Shown: piece by piece, positions 1-10,708 of the stretch
Position numbering within the stretch: position 1 is the stretch's first letter
Layout: each line of letters opens with the position of its first letter
Origin: JAPPKS01 sp963667895
GTDB lineage: Bacteria; Poribacteria; WGA-4E; PCPOR2b
Direction: 5' to 3'
DNA: 64,000 nucleotides
Assembly: GCA_965223985.1 (NCBI GenBank)
Contig: OZ245030.1
Location: 4,340,001-4,404,000 of the forward strand
Translations under genes and position numbers: made by a program
The notes under the pieces: model-generated
The model's input: only the letters and a program-made list of their open reading frames with translations
Told to the model about the DNA's origin: nothing
The model's database searches: none

Positions 1-2
1 CT

Positions 3-3000
3 GTCAGTGTAGATACTAACGCGCCGGGTGTAAGCATTGCTGTACCTTCCGGTGTGCAGAATGGTGCATTTAATGCAACCATAACGTTTACGGAAACGGT
101 ATCCGGTTTTGTGGGTTCGGATGTATCTCTGACCGCGGTAGTGCGGCGAGTATCACATCGTGGAGTGCTAACAGTGCTAACACCGTCTACACTGCGACGA
201 TAACGCCAACAACCAGTGGCACCGTGACGATTGGCGTGGCTGCGGATGTCGCAACCGATGCGGCAAACAATCAAAACACCGCCGCAACTTCAAAAACGGT
301 GACCGTAGATGTTGACAAGCCAACGGTTAGCATCGGTGTGCCATCGGGTACGCAGACAGGTGCGTTTGATACGACCCTAACGTTCTCAGAGACGGTATCC
401 GGTTTTGTGGGTTCGGATGTTTCTTTGAGCGGTAGTGCGGCGAGTATCACGTCGTGGAGTGCTAACAGCGGTAACACCGTCTACACGGCAACTATCACCC
501 CGACGGCGAGTGGCACCGTGACAGTTAGTGTCGCTGCGGATGTTGCCACCGATGCAGCAAATAACCCGAACACCGCTGCCACATCACAAACGGTGACGAT
601 TACCCTCCCGGAAACGACACCGGATCTCGCTACATGGATGCCTGATGCAAACCTCAGAGCCGCTGTCCGATCTGCTCTCAGTCTCGGCAATAATGACGCA
701 CTCACACAAGCAGGCACGGCAAACTTAACCTCGCTCACTGCGAAAAACGCACAAATCAGCAACCTTACCGGGCTGGAGCACGCAACGAACCTCACGCGGT
801 TAGATCTTAGAAATAATAGTATCAGCAGTATCACTGCGCTTTCAGGACTTACAGAACTAACGAAGCTCTTGCTGGCGTTTAATAGTATCACCGACGCTCG
901 TCCTCTTAGCAATTTGACTGAATTGACTTTTCTGAGTATCAGGGATAATCAAATTGGCAGCGTAACCGCACTAGGTAACCTGACAAAGCTAAAAACTCTA
1001 TGGATAAAGAATTGTGGTATCACTGACGTTTCACCGCTGGTGACGCTCTCCGAGCTGGAAACGTTAAGAATTGCAGGAAATGCATTGACGAATGCACGTC
1101 TACTTGGCGATTTGGAAAATCTAAACGATGTAGATATTGAGATTCCGGACCCACCACCGCCTGCCGATACCACAGCACCGGGGGTGAGCATTTCTGTGCC
1201 ATCAGGTACGCAGACAGGCGCATTTGATGTGACGATAACGTTCACGGAAACAGTATCGGGCTTTGTGGGTTCGGATGTATCTCTGACCGGTAGTGCGTCG
1301 AGCATCACATCGTGGAGTGCGAATAGTGATAACACCGTCTACACAGCGACGATAACCCCGACAGCCGGCGGTACTGTGACGATTGGCGTGGCTGCCAATG
1401 TCGCTACCGATGCCGCAGGCAACAATAACACCGCTGCAACCTCAAAAACGGTAACTGCCAGTGTGGATACTGAATCGCCCGGTGTAAGCATTGCTGTACC
1501 ATCGGCTACACAGAACGGTGCATTTAATGCAACCATAACGTTTACGGAAACGGTATCCGGTTTTGTGAGTTCGGATGTATCTCTGACGGGTAGTGCGGCG
1601 AGCATTACGGGGTGGAGTGCTAACAGTAATGACACCGTCTACACGGCGACGATAACGCCAACAGCCAGTGGCACAGTGACAGTTAGTGTCGCTGCGGATG
1701 TCGCAACCGATGCAGCAAATAACCAAAACACCGCTGCCACATCACAAACGGTGACGATTACCCTCCCGGAAACGACACCGGATCCCGCTACATGGATGCC
1801 CGATGCAAACCTCAGAGCCGGAGTGCGATCGGCACTCGGTATCGCCTCAGACGCAAACTTCAGCAAAGATGACCTCAGTACCCTGACAAGTCTCCATGTT
1901 GCCCAAAGTCAGGTAGCTGACCTCACCGGTTTGGAATATGCAACAAATCTCACATCGTTGGTTGCATGGGGGAATCAAATCAGCAGCCTCACACCCCTCA
2001 CGAACCTAACAAAACTAACGGAAATCCGTATAGGAGACAATCAACACATCCAGAATCTCACCCCACTTGCCGGTTTAACAAAACTGACAAAGTTAGGGTT
2101 GCAGGGAAATAACATTAGCAACGTCACTCCTCTCGCTGGGTTAGTAAATCTGACGTGGTTGCGACTAGTGCGGAATCCCATAACAGATTTATCACCGCTA
2201 GTGACGCTGGTGAAAGTGACGGATAGCGATGTTGATTTACCAGAGCCGGATACAACGGCACCGGGGGTCAGCATTTCTGTGCCATCGGGGACACAGAACG
2301 GTGCGTTTTCTGTGACAATCACCTTTACGGAGACGGTATCCGGCTTTGTTCAATCGGAAGTATCCCTGACGGGTAGTGCGGCAAGTATCACGTCGTGGAG
2401 TACGAATAGTGATGACACCGTCTACACTGCGACGATAACCCCGACAGCCAGTGGCACAGTGACGATTGGCGTGGCTGCCAATGTCGCTACCGATGCGGCT
2501 AACAATCAAAACACCGCCGCAACATCAAAAACGGTGACCGTAGATGTTGACAAGCCAACGGTTAGCATCGGCGTGCCATCGGGTACGCAGACAGGTGCGT
2601 TTGATACGACCATAACGTTCTCAGAGACGGTATCGGGCTTTGCACAGTCCGATGTATCTCTGACGGGTAGTGCAGCAAGTATCACGTCATGGAGTGCTAA
2701 CAGTGATGACACCGTCTACACTGCGACGATAACCCCGACAGCCAGTGGCACAGTGACGATTGGCGTGGCTGCCAATGTCGCTACCGATGCGGCTAACAAT
2801 CAAAACACCGCCGCAACATCAAAAACGGTAACTGCCAGTGTGGATACTGAATCGCCCGGTGTAAGCATTGCTGTACCTTCGGGTGTCCGGAACGGTGCGT
2901 TTTCTGTGACAATCACCTTTACGGAAACGGTATCCGGTTTTGTGGGTTCGGATGTATCTTTGAGCGGTAGTGCAGCCAGCATCACGTCGTGGAGTGCGAA

Positions 3001-6000
3001 CAGTGATAACACCGTCTACACAGCGACGATAACCCCGATGGCAAGTGGGATTGTGACGATTGGCGTGGCTGCCAATGTCGCTACCGATGCCGCAGGCAAC
3101 AATAATACTGCTGCAACTTCAAAAAACGTAATTGTCATTGTGGATACAACGGCACCGGGCGTCACTGTTTCTGTCCCATCGGGTACGCAGAATGGTGCAT
3201 TTAATGCAACCATAACGTTCTCAGAGACGGTATCGGGCTTTGCACAGTCCGATGTATCTCTGACGGGTAGTGCGGCGAGCATTACGGGGTGGAGTGCTAA
3301 CAGTGATGACACCGCCTACACAGCGACGATAACCCCGACAGCCAGTGGCACAGTGACAGTTAGTGTCGCTGCGAGTGTCGCAACCGATGCAGCAAATAAC
3401 CCGAACACCGCTGCCACATCACAAACGGTGACGATTACCCTCCCGGAAACAACACCGGATCCCGCTACATGGATGCCCGATGCAAACCTCAGAGCCGCAG
3501 TGCGATCGGCACTCGGCATTGCCTCAAACGCAAACTTCAGCAACGCTGACCTCAGTACCTTGACGAGTCTTCGTGCTGTGCAAGTGCAGGTAACGAACCT
3601 CACCGGTTTGGAATATGAAACGGGACTAACGACATTAGTCGCTTGGGGCAATCGAATTAGCAGTCTCACACCGATTCAGAACTTAACGAGTGTGACGGAC
3701 CTGCGTATAGGTAACAATCAAATTAGTGATGTTACTCCTCTTGATGATTTGACGTCACTAACAAAGTTAGGGATGCAACACAATAACATTAGCGATGTCA
3801 CTCCTCTCGCTGGGTTAGTAAACCTGACATGGCTGCGGCTTGCCGGTAACCCCATTTCGGATTTATCACCATTGGTGACGCTGGTGAAAGTGACGGATAG
3901 CGATGTTAATTTACCAGAGCCGGATACAACGGCACCGAGCGTCGAGATTACTGTTCCTTCGGATCCACAGAACGGTGCTTTTGATGCGACGATGACGTTC
4001 TCAGAGACGGTATCGGGCTTTGCACAGTCCGATGTATCTCTGACGGGTAGTGCAGCGAGTATCACGTCGTGGAGTGCTAACAGCGGCAACACCGTCTACA
4101 CAGCGACAATAACCCCAACAGCTAGTGGCACCGTGACGATTGGTGTCGCTGCGAATGTTGCCACCGATGCTGCGAACAACTCTAACACCGCCGCAACATC
4201 AAAAACAGTGACTGTAGATGTTGACGCTCCGACGGTTAGCATCGGTGTGCCGTCGGGTACGCAGACAGGCGCATTTGATGTGACGATAACGTTCTCGGAA
4301 ACAGTATCAGGCTTTGTGGGTTCGGGAGTTTCCCTGAGCGGTAGTTCGGCGCGTATCACGTCGTGGAGTGCGAACAGTGATAACACCGTCTACACAGCGA
4401 CGATAACCCCGACGGCAAGTGGGATTGTGACGATTGGCGTGGCTGCCAATGTCGCAACCGATGCGGCTAACAACCAAAACACCGCTGCAACTTCAAAAAA
4501 CGTAACTGTCAGTGTGGATACAACGGCACCGGGCGTCACTGTTTCTGTCCCATCGGGTACGCAGAATGGTGCATTTAATGCAACCATAACGTTTACGGAA
4601 ACGGTATCCGGTTTTGTGGGTTCGGATGTATCTCTGAGCGGTAGTGCGGCAAGTATCACGTCGTGGAGTGCGAATAGTGATGACACCGTCTACACGGCAA
4701 CGATTACCCCAACAGCAAGTGGGACTGTGACCATCGGCGTGGCTGCCAATGTCGCTACCGATGCCGCAGGCAACAATAATACTGCTGCAACCTCAAAAAA
4801 CGTAACTGTCAGTGTAGATACTAACGCGCCGGGTGTAAGCATTGCTGTACCTTCCGGTGTCCAGAACGGTGCATTTAATGTGACAATCACCTTCACGGAA
4901 ACAGTATCCGGTTTTGTCGGTTCGGAAGTATCTCTGAGCGGTAGTGCGGCAAGTATCACGGCGTGGAGTACGAATAGTGATGACACCGTCTACACAGCGA
5001 CGATAACCCCGACAGCTAGTGGCACTGTGACGATAGGTGTGGCTGCGAATGTCGCAACCGATGCGGCTAACAACCAAAACACCGCCGCAACTTCAAAAAC
5101 GGTGACTATTGATGTTGACGCTCCCACAGTAACTATCGGTGTGCCGTCAGGTACGCAGACAGGTGCGTTTGATACGACCATAACGTTCTCAGAGACGGTA
5201 TCGGGCTTTGTGGGTTCGGATGTATCTCTGACGGGTAGTGCGGCAAGTATCACATCGTGGAGTGCGAATAGTGATGACACCGTCTACACAGCGACGATAA
5301 CCCCGACGGCAAGTGGCACAGTGACAGTTAGTGTCGCTGCGGATGTCGCAACCGATGCAGCAAATAACCCTAACACCGCCGCAACATCAAAAACCGTCAG
5401 GACACTAGTTGCACAACCCCAGCAGGTGGATACTACTTCACCGAGTGTAACGCTTACTTTGCTTTCAGAGGTAGAAAACAATAGGATTGATGTCCAAATC
5501 ACCTTCAATGAACCTGTTGAAGGTTTTGGGTCCACAGACCTCTCAATCACCACCAACGGTCTTACACAACTAGACCCCAAGGTGAATGGTGGAGAAACAA
5601 TCGAGACTCTTTGGGGACCTATTACGATTCCCGAACAAACAATCGATCCTCCTCCTATTGTGTCTATAACTGGCTGGGCACCCAACCCAGACAAGAGAAC
5701 CTATACGGTTTATATTACGACATACACCAAAACCGAAGGGCAAGTAATCATCAACGTCCCTGCCGATGTCGCGACCGATATTGATGGCAACCCAAACGTT
5801 GCCGGAAGCGCACTAAGCGTTGACGAGGAGCCCGAGCTCTATTTAATTGTTTATTCTCTTGGTCAAGAGTATAGCGGTGGTTGTCATGTCTCCCGTCCTG
5901 AACGCCTTCGTGATTATCTTGATATCAATGAAGATGGCAGTATTGATGAAGACGATGTCGCGCTGGTCGAAGCTGCTTTGGGACAGTTCGGAGATGGTAT

Positions 6001-7468
6001 AACTAACTCTCGCACGGATATTAACTGCGATAACATTGTGGATAACAAGGATTTGGCACTTGTGGATGATACCGAGGGCCCGACTGTTAGCATATCAGTG
6101 CCTACGGATACGCAGTCATCTAATGCGTTTAGAATTGATATAAGTATCAATGAAATTGTCTTCGATTTCGATGTGAATGATATCTCGTTAACAGGCAGCA
6201 CCGCAACGGCGACTGTTATAAAAACCGGTTCCGCTAGGGCGCACACTGGCGCCACCACACACTTTTTTGAGGTTACCCCGACGACGAGTGGGGATCTCGT
6301 TATCAGTGTTCCAGCTGGTGCCGCTAAGGATGCCTTAGACAACCAAAACACCGCTTCTGGCACGCACACCGTCACAGTAGATATGGGCATTCTAAGTGTT
6401 AGCAGTATCACTGTTACTCGTGTGGGGCCGGGAGTGATCAAAGTTATCATTACTTTCAGCGAAGCGGTATCGGGCTTTGAACAAGCGGACTTAAGCGTCT
6501 CAGGCGCTTCTTCAATTACGGCGTGGGAGGCGGCGACTGACAACACCACCTTTACGGCTACGCTTACAGCGACCACGAGTGGACGCGTTGACTATTATGT
6601 TCCAGCGGGCGTTGCGACCAATACTGACGGTAGAACAAACACCGCTTCCGAGCGGCGCTCCTACCGGGCAAATCTGGATCCGCCGAGCGTTGAGGTTTCT
6701 GTGCCTACGGAGGAGCAATCAGGCGCGTTTGATGTTACGATCACGTTCAGCGAGCAGGTCTGGGGTTTTGATCAGGCAGATGTCTCGTTAGCAGACAGCA
6801 CGGCGGCTGCCACAATTACAGATTGGACTATCAAATACGCGCATTCGATGCATTACCGCACCACGTATGAGGCTACGATTACCCCGACGACGAGCGGGAC
6901 GGTTGTCATTACTATTCCAGCCGATGTCGCAAGAGATACAGCATACAATGGTAACACCGCTTCCAACACACACTCCATAACCGTTCGCCTCCCAGGCAGC
7001 CGCCTCGCTCCCCCGTCACTCAGTGGGATAGTTCTGGATCCCACAGTGCTTAAGACAGTCGACCCAGAAGTGCTTGAAGCACATCTGGACATATTGCGTG
7101 CCGGAAGCGATGGATCTCTAAGATACTTGCAGGCGATTGCGTTGATCGAAAGCATTTTGGCTGAGGTACGTCCAGAAAAAACCGTGCTGCTTGCAAACTA
7201 TCCGAATCCGTTCAATCCAGAGACATGGATACCGTATCATCTAGCAAACGACACCGATGTGCAGATCTCGATCTACGACATCAACGGTGCCTTAGTGCGC
7301 CAATTGGATCTGGGTCATCAGCAGGCGGGGTATTACACGAACCGGAGCCGTGCCGCCTATTGGGATGGTCGCAACGAATACGGTGAACGAGTTGCAACTG
7401 ACATATATTTCTACCAGCTGCAGGCAAACAATATGTCCCTCCTGCGCAAGATGGTTATCTTGAAATAG
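3..7468 (+). CDS. Giant secreted Ig-like/LRR mosaic protein with C-terminal sorting tail (5' end outside window, one frame break)
   Basis: Probable cell-surface or secreted adhesin-like protein. About 17 bacterial Ig-like repeats (about 100 residues each, Big_12-like, with VSIxVPSGTQxGAF, ETVSGF and ATDAANN signatures) are interrupted by three internalin-like LRR blocks at about nt 613-1130, 1771-2236 and 3449-3918. Each LRR block starts with a TPDxATWMPDANLRA segment. A dockerin/EF-hand-like stretch (DINEDGSIDEDD, then DINCDNIVDNKD) lies at about 5908-6072. The last ~93 residues (from 7187) are a FlgD-Ig/type IX-like sorting tail containing NYPNPFNPETWIPYHL. The long intact frame is open from nt 20 and its first ATG is at 224, inside a repeat, so that is not a natural start. 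The preceding repeat (3-134) is in another frame. A 2-nt insertion within 135-137, relative to the other repeat copies, joins the two. The true start lies upstream of the window. No function beyond surface binding can be claimed. Confidence 0.85.
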
Positions 7469-7506
7469 TATCAGATGACCAGTCCGCAAGTAATACCATT
7501 ATCTCT

Positions 7507-7533
7507 GTAGGCGGGGCATCTTGCCCCGCCTAC
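7507..7533 (+). terminator. Perfect 12-bp hairpin after the giant repeat gene
   Basis: GTAGGCGGGGCA pairs perfectly with TGCCCCGCCTAC around a TCT loop, 38 nt after the stop codon. No strong T run follows (TATATTT), so it may be a weak terminator or a copy of a REP-like hairpin; similar GC-rich hairpins lie at 40604-40624 and 53709-53728. Confidence 0.55.
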
Positions 7534-7623
7534 TATATTTCACTCCAATCCACACAAGTTTCTTTACTTAACCTATGCAATCAATGCACTTGAATTTTAG
7601 AGAAATGAAATAACAACACTCAG

Positions 7624-7853
7624 TTTTTGTAGGTTGGGTAGAGATCAACTGAGCGATCAAGGGAGCGAATAGCGAGTGCGATAGTCTTCCTAAGGATCAA
7701 GCGAGCGAATAGTGAGTGATCAATGGAGCGAATGCGATAGTGTTTCCAAGGCGATAGTCTTTGTAATTCTTCATAGAAATCTTAGACCTAGTCTTCCGAA
7801 AACAATCGCAGTCGCTTTCCGCTCCATTCATCGCTCAACCCAACCTACAAAAA
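7624..7853. repeat. MITE-like element with 16-bp perfect terminal inverted repeats
   Basis: The left end TTTTTGTAGGTTGGGT is the exact reverse complement of the right end ACCCAACCTACAAAAA. Imperfect inverted similarity (GAGCGATxAA...GGAGCG) extends inwards. The interior carries several short degenerate direct repeats of the GATCAAGxGAGCGAATAG type. It has no credible coding content. Related copies with the same termini are at 8607-8927 and 10709-11004, and fragments lie at 14291-14393, 40755-40849 and 43929-44023. Confidence 0.75.
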
Positions 7854-7936
7854 GCTGCGCTAATGTCTGTAGAGTGTGGCACGAAAATTCCTTACACAAT
7901 CCAAAAGTTTCGTTTTTTGGGCGGATAATTCGCAAA

Positions 7937-7980
7937 GTTGTGCTATAGAACCCACAGCACGTATGGGTTTATAGCACAAC
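7937..7980. other. Long imperfect palindrome upstream of the DUF2280-like gene
   Basis: The arm at 7937-7954 pairs with the arm at 7964-7980 over 17 base pairs with a single bulged G at 7948, around a 9-nt loop. It sits 50 nt upstream of an AGGAGGT ribosome-binding site. It could be an operator, a 5'-leader structure or a subterminal hairpin of an unseen mobile element. The structure is seen; the role is unknown. Confidence 0.6.
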
Positions 7981-8043
7981 ACAACCTCCAATTTACGGAA
8001 ACCAATTTCTTATAAAATTGTAACATTTTAGGAGGTATCTTCC

Positions 8044-8586
8044 ATAAAGTTAGCAGAAGAACATAAGCAATTCGTCGTAAGACGTTTTGCAAGATTCATG
8101 AAAGTCAAAGAAATAGTTGAGGAATTTGTGGAGGAGTTCGAGGATGATTTATACGGAATTTTCGGCGAATTTACCACGCCGACTCAACGACATCTCAGAC
8201 TGTATTCTCTGTTTCGCAGGCTAAACATAAAACACTCCCAATTCCCTGAGAAGTATAGGGGCGTATTCAATGAGGAACGTGAAAAATTTCTCGCCGATTA
8301 CCGTGACACATCGCTTCACATACCCGACAACGTGACACGCGAATTAGAGGCACTCTACGGATTAACGCGCGAACTCGCCTATGAGCAACGAGAAGCCAAG
8401 TACATTTCCCTCGCGTTACAGATACTTAAAACCATCGTCACATGCAACGCTGTCAACGCACAAGAAGAGGTCGTTGAAATAACACCGGAGGCAGCGAAGC
8501 AACTCACAACCACAGCGAAGACCCTCACCGGTCAAGTGAAAAAAGAGTCTCAACGATTGGCAAACATGGCAAACCAAACTAAATGA
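8044..8586 (+). CDS. DUF2280-like phage-type small protein, probable ATA start
   Basis: The protein is 162 residues from ATG 8098, or 180 residues if it starts on ATA at 8044. The longer form is preferred. A perfect AGGAGGT (8030-8036) lies 7 nt before the ATA, an in-frame TAG at 8029-8031 bars anything longer, and no ATG, GTG or TTG occurs before 8098. The 18 extra codons (KLAEEHKQFVVRRFARF) fit the conserved N-terminus of DUF2280 phage proteins, with a xFIVxxLAcFdTPxxVxEavxEEF pattern followed by LF-E-RexFLxDxxDxxI as seen here. The function of the family is unknown; members occur in prophages. The 3' end abuts another GTAGGTTGGGT element. The family assignment is from memory of the motif pattern. 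The start codon could also be a mutated ATG. Confidence 0.7.
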   Translation: MKLAEEHKQFVVRRFARFMKVKEIVEEFVEEFEDDLYGIFGEFTTPTQRHLRLYSLFRRLNIKHSQFPEKYRGVFNEEREKFLADYRDTSLHIPDNVTRELEALYGLTRELAYEQREAKYISLALQILKTIVTCNAVNAQEEVVEITPEAAKQLTTTAKTLTGQVKKESQRLANMANQTK

Positions 8587-8606
8587 AAAGTAGTTTTGTA
8601 GCTCTT

Positions 8607-8927
8607 GTAGGTTGGGTAGAGCCAACGGCGAAACCCAACGCTTTTAAAACCTCCGGTAGACCAAAAAGCATTGGATTTCCTTAGGTGTCTAGGCGATAGA
8701 GAGTGTAGTTGGATTTCAGAACGTGAATCATCGTTGAGCCTGAACGTAAGTTCTGTCGTTCTTCCTATGCGCACAGTTGCTCGCTCAACCCAACGCTTTT
8801 CGGTCGTCCGAACGTCTCAAAAGCGTTGGGTTTCGCTTTATGTATACATGGTGAGGTGCAATGTGTGTTAATCGACCGGTTAATTTTCTCAGAAATTGAC
8901 TTGACATAACTCGTTCTACCCAACCTA
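8607..8927. repeat. GTAGGTTGGGT-family dispersed element
   Basis: It starts with GTAGGTTGGGTAGAG and ends with the inverted ACCCAACCTAT. An internal block of about 90 bp (8641-8730, beginning CTTTTAAAACCTCCGG) recurs at 10817-10906 with about one mismatch, so the two elements share a recent common source. It encodes no plausible protein. Confidence 0.7.
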
Positions 8928-8928
8928 T

Positions 8929-9204
8929 GAAAACTATCCCAATCCGTTTAACCCAGAGACGTGGATTCAGTATCATCTGGCAAACGCCTTCAACCCGTAA
9001 GTCTCGATCTACGACATCAACGGCGCATTGGTACGTCAACTGAATCTGGGGTATCAGCGGGCCGGATATTACACGGATCGGAGCCGTGCCGCGTATTGGG
9101 ATGGTCGCTACGGTCGCGGGGCGCGCGTTGCAAGTGGGGTTTACTTCTAGCCGTTGACCGCGGATACTTTCAGGTCAACACGCAAGATGTTGGTCGGTAA
9201 GTAG
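8929..9204 (+). pseudogene. Dead fragment of a NYPNPFNPETW sorting-tail domain
   Basis: One frame reads ENYPNPFNPETWIQYHLANA, then FNP-stop-VSIYDINGALVRQL, continuing to RKMLVGK and a terminal TAG. It is a 92-codon copy of the sorting tail found at 7187-7465 and 19990-20265. In-frame TAA (8998-9000) and TAG (9148-9150) interrupt it with no frameshift. No upstream coding region remains: it begins directly at the edge of the repeat element ending at 8927, which suggests the rest of the gene was removed during a repeat-mediated rearrangement. Confidence 0.75.
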
Positions 9205-9232
9205 AAGTGGAGGATTTGATCAGATGTGCGTG

Positions 9233-9262
9233 GCACGGGGTGTAATGCCCCGCGCTTTTTTT
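9233..9262 (+). terminator. Rho-independent terminator
   Basis: GCACGGGG pairs with CCCCGCGC (one A:C mismatch) around a 7-nt loop and is followed by seven T. It lies 28 nt after the dead sorting-tail copy, so it is probably the surviving terminator of the lost gene. Confidence 0.7.
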
Positions 9263-9329
9263 ATGGCTGTTAAGCTCTTGAAGCGCAAGCGCTAGATTCT
9301 CGTAGCTCAAATTGACTCGAACGGCCTCT

Positions 9330-9593
9330 TCAGGCGTAGTCGAAGCAGCCAACGAAGTGCAAATTCAGAGTATTGGGATGCCACAAGTCTCCAAATAGTT
9401 CATTAGCACTGAATTCATCGACAGCGTACCTGTTCTCGGGGACTCGATCGTCGTTTTGGCACAAGAAACAGGGCTGATAAATGTTAAACCCCTTGCTGTA
9501 GTCGGGATGGGCTTCGTATTTGTCGATTAAGGTGAATACGGCGCCTAGATCAAGCACATCGTACCATTTGGGGCAACTACATTGCGATTGCAT
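9330..9593 (-). CDS. Small Cys-containing hypothetical protein (87 aa)
   Basis: Unrecognised family. The N-terminus MQSQCSCPKWYDV has a CxC, and a later PCFLCQ has a CxxC, which suggests metal binding (inference). A strong AAAGGAG lies 7 nt before the ATG, which supports a real gene. No signal peptide or membrane segment is visible. The next minus-strand gene upstream is the PIN-like protein (9760-10512). The opposite strand just beyond the start (9607-9660) reads LISRYEEHQEYV, resembling this protein's LIDKYEAHPDYS, so a decayed inverted duplicate is possible. Confidence 0.6.
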   Translation of the reverse strand: MQSQCSCPKWYDVLDLGAVFTLIDKYEAHPDYSKGFNIYQPCFLCQNDDRVPENRYAVDEFSANELFGDLWHPNTLNLHFVGCFDYA

Positions 9594-9759
9594 GAATCGT
9601 CTCCTTTCGGTTGACGCGTTGATCTCCCGCTACGAGGAGCATCAGGAATATGTCCGACATGTGAGTGAGCCGTATCACGACTCACTCTTCTCCTTGGCCT
9701 CGATTAAACCAGCGAATCAATTTTCTCTACTACGGCAAGTCGCCGGTGCAATTGGAATT

Positions 9760-10512
9760 TTAGAGTTGGGCAGCATCATGACTCGATATTATCTTGATAC
9801 CAAATTTCTTTTCTACTAGGGCTCTATTTTGAGGATGAAATATTGATCCAGTACCGGCATTCCTGGCTTTGTCATCTGTACAAAACAACTCATTACCAGA
9901 GGCATAGTGTGCCGAAAGAACGTCACCGTCAACCCATTCCGCAACGGCTTCCTGAAATCTTTTATCGAATTCAGATGGGATCCCCGTATGATCTGAATTG
10001 ACCTGATTAAATCTCTCTTTCAGTTGATTGTACGCTGCTTGTCCACATCCCAGTGCTGCTATATATTCACTGCACCTTGCCAGTGGTTCAGCATATTTCC
10101 AGAAATCATCTTTACTGACGTAGTCTACATACATAGCATCCGGGATGTCTTTAGAACGCACCGTTCCAATTCTCGTCATCCTGAGCACGCGGAATCCTAG
10201 ATCTCGTGCCTTAAGAAGCTTATCCCGCAATTTCGGATGCAAACCTGGGTGAAGTTCATTATTTGGTTCAATACACATCCGCATGCGTACCGTTCCATCT
10301 TCGGTCGGTAAATTCTCAGATTTTATACTGGGTTCATAGCTCTTAAAAAACTCAGCTCTCAATTTCTTCTCAATGGCTTCTAGGCTTAAAGCTATTTGAC
10401 AGATGTATGGGCGAATTTCGTCGGCGCGAATCTTGTTCTTTATTTTTACAAAGTGGTGATCGTCTTCATCAAACACCTTTTCCCAGACATTTGAATCAAA
10501 CGTTACGTTCAT
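9760..10512 (-). CDS. PIN-domain-like protein (putative RNase)
   Basis: Start chosen at the ATG at 10512 (MNVTFDSNVWEKV), because GGAG lies 6 nt upstream; an ATG at 10524 would add four residues. The hydrophobic strand leading to FDSNVW at the N-terminus, and the late FCTDDKARNAG segment followed by NRALVEKKFGIKIIS, are the usual arrangement of acidic residues in PIN-fold nucleases (FDxN near the start, a conserved acidic pair near the end). The 250-residue length is greater than a VapC toxin, and no antitoxin-like gene adjoins it, so a toxin role is not supported. Family-level call only. Confidence 0.55.
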   Translation of the reverse strand: MNVTFDSNVWEKVFDEDDHHFVKIKNKIRADEIRPYICQIALSLEAIEKKLRAEFFKSYEPSIKSENLPTEDGTVRMRMCIEPNNELHPGLHPKLRDKLLKARDLGFRVLRMTRIGTVRSKDIPDAMYVDYVSKDDFWKYAEPLARCSEYIAALGCGQAAYNQLKERFNQVNSDHTGIPSEFDKRFQEAVAEWVDGDVLSAHYASGNELFCTDDKARNAGTGSIFHPQNRALVEKKFGIKIISSHDAAQL

Positions 10513-10708
10513 TGGGTGCTCCATTTCGTATTTGGTTAAGATCTTTTCACGTGGTTTGGTTTCTCGTCAACCTTTCTTGCGTCGACACGCGAGAGTTTCG
10601 TAAGTTAGTTTCAACCGGCTCTGGACGAATACCAGAAATTGGTTGAGAACATGGCCGTAGCAAACGGAATCATCCAAAGGCTGTTACGATAGGGGTGTAA
10701 CATTTTAG

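Noticed and set aside
271..5694. Series of minus-strand open frames (about 70-140 codons) across the Ig-like repeats
   Set aside because: They recur with the repeat period and are antisense shadows of the repeat protein; none has a ribosome-binding site.
7712..7948. Plus-strand open frame of 78 codons
   Set aside because: Lies mostly within the MITE-like element and consists of repeat sequence.
9520..9819. Plus-strand open frame of 99 codons
   Set aside because: Overlaps two better supported minus-strand genes and lacks a ribosome-binding site; only the short LISRYEEHQEYV similarity is noted.
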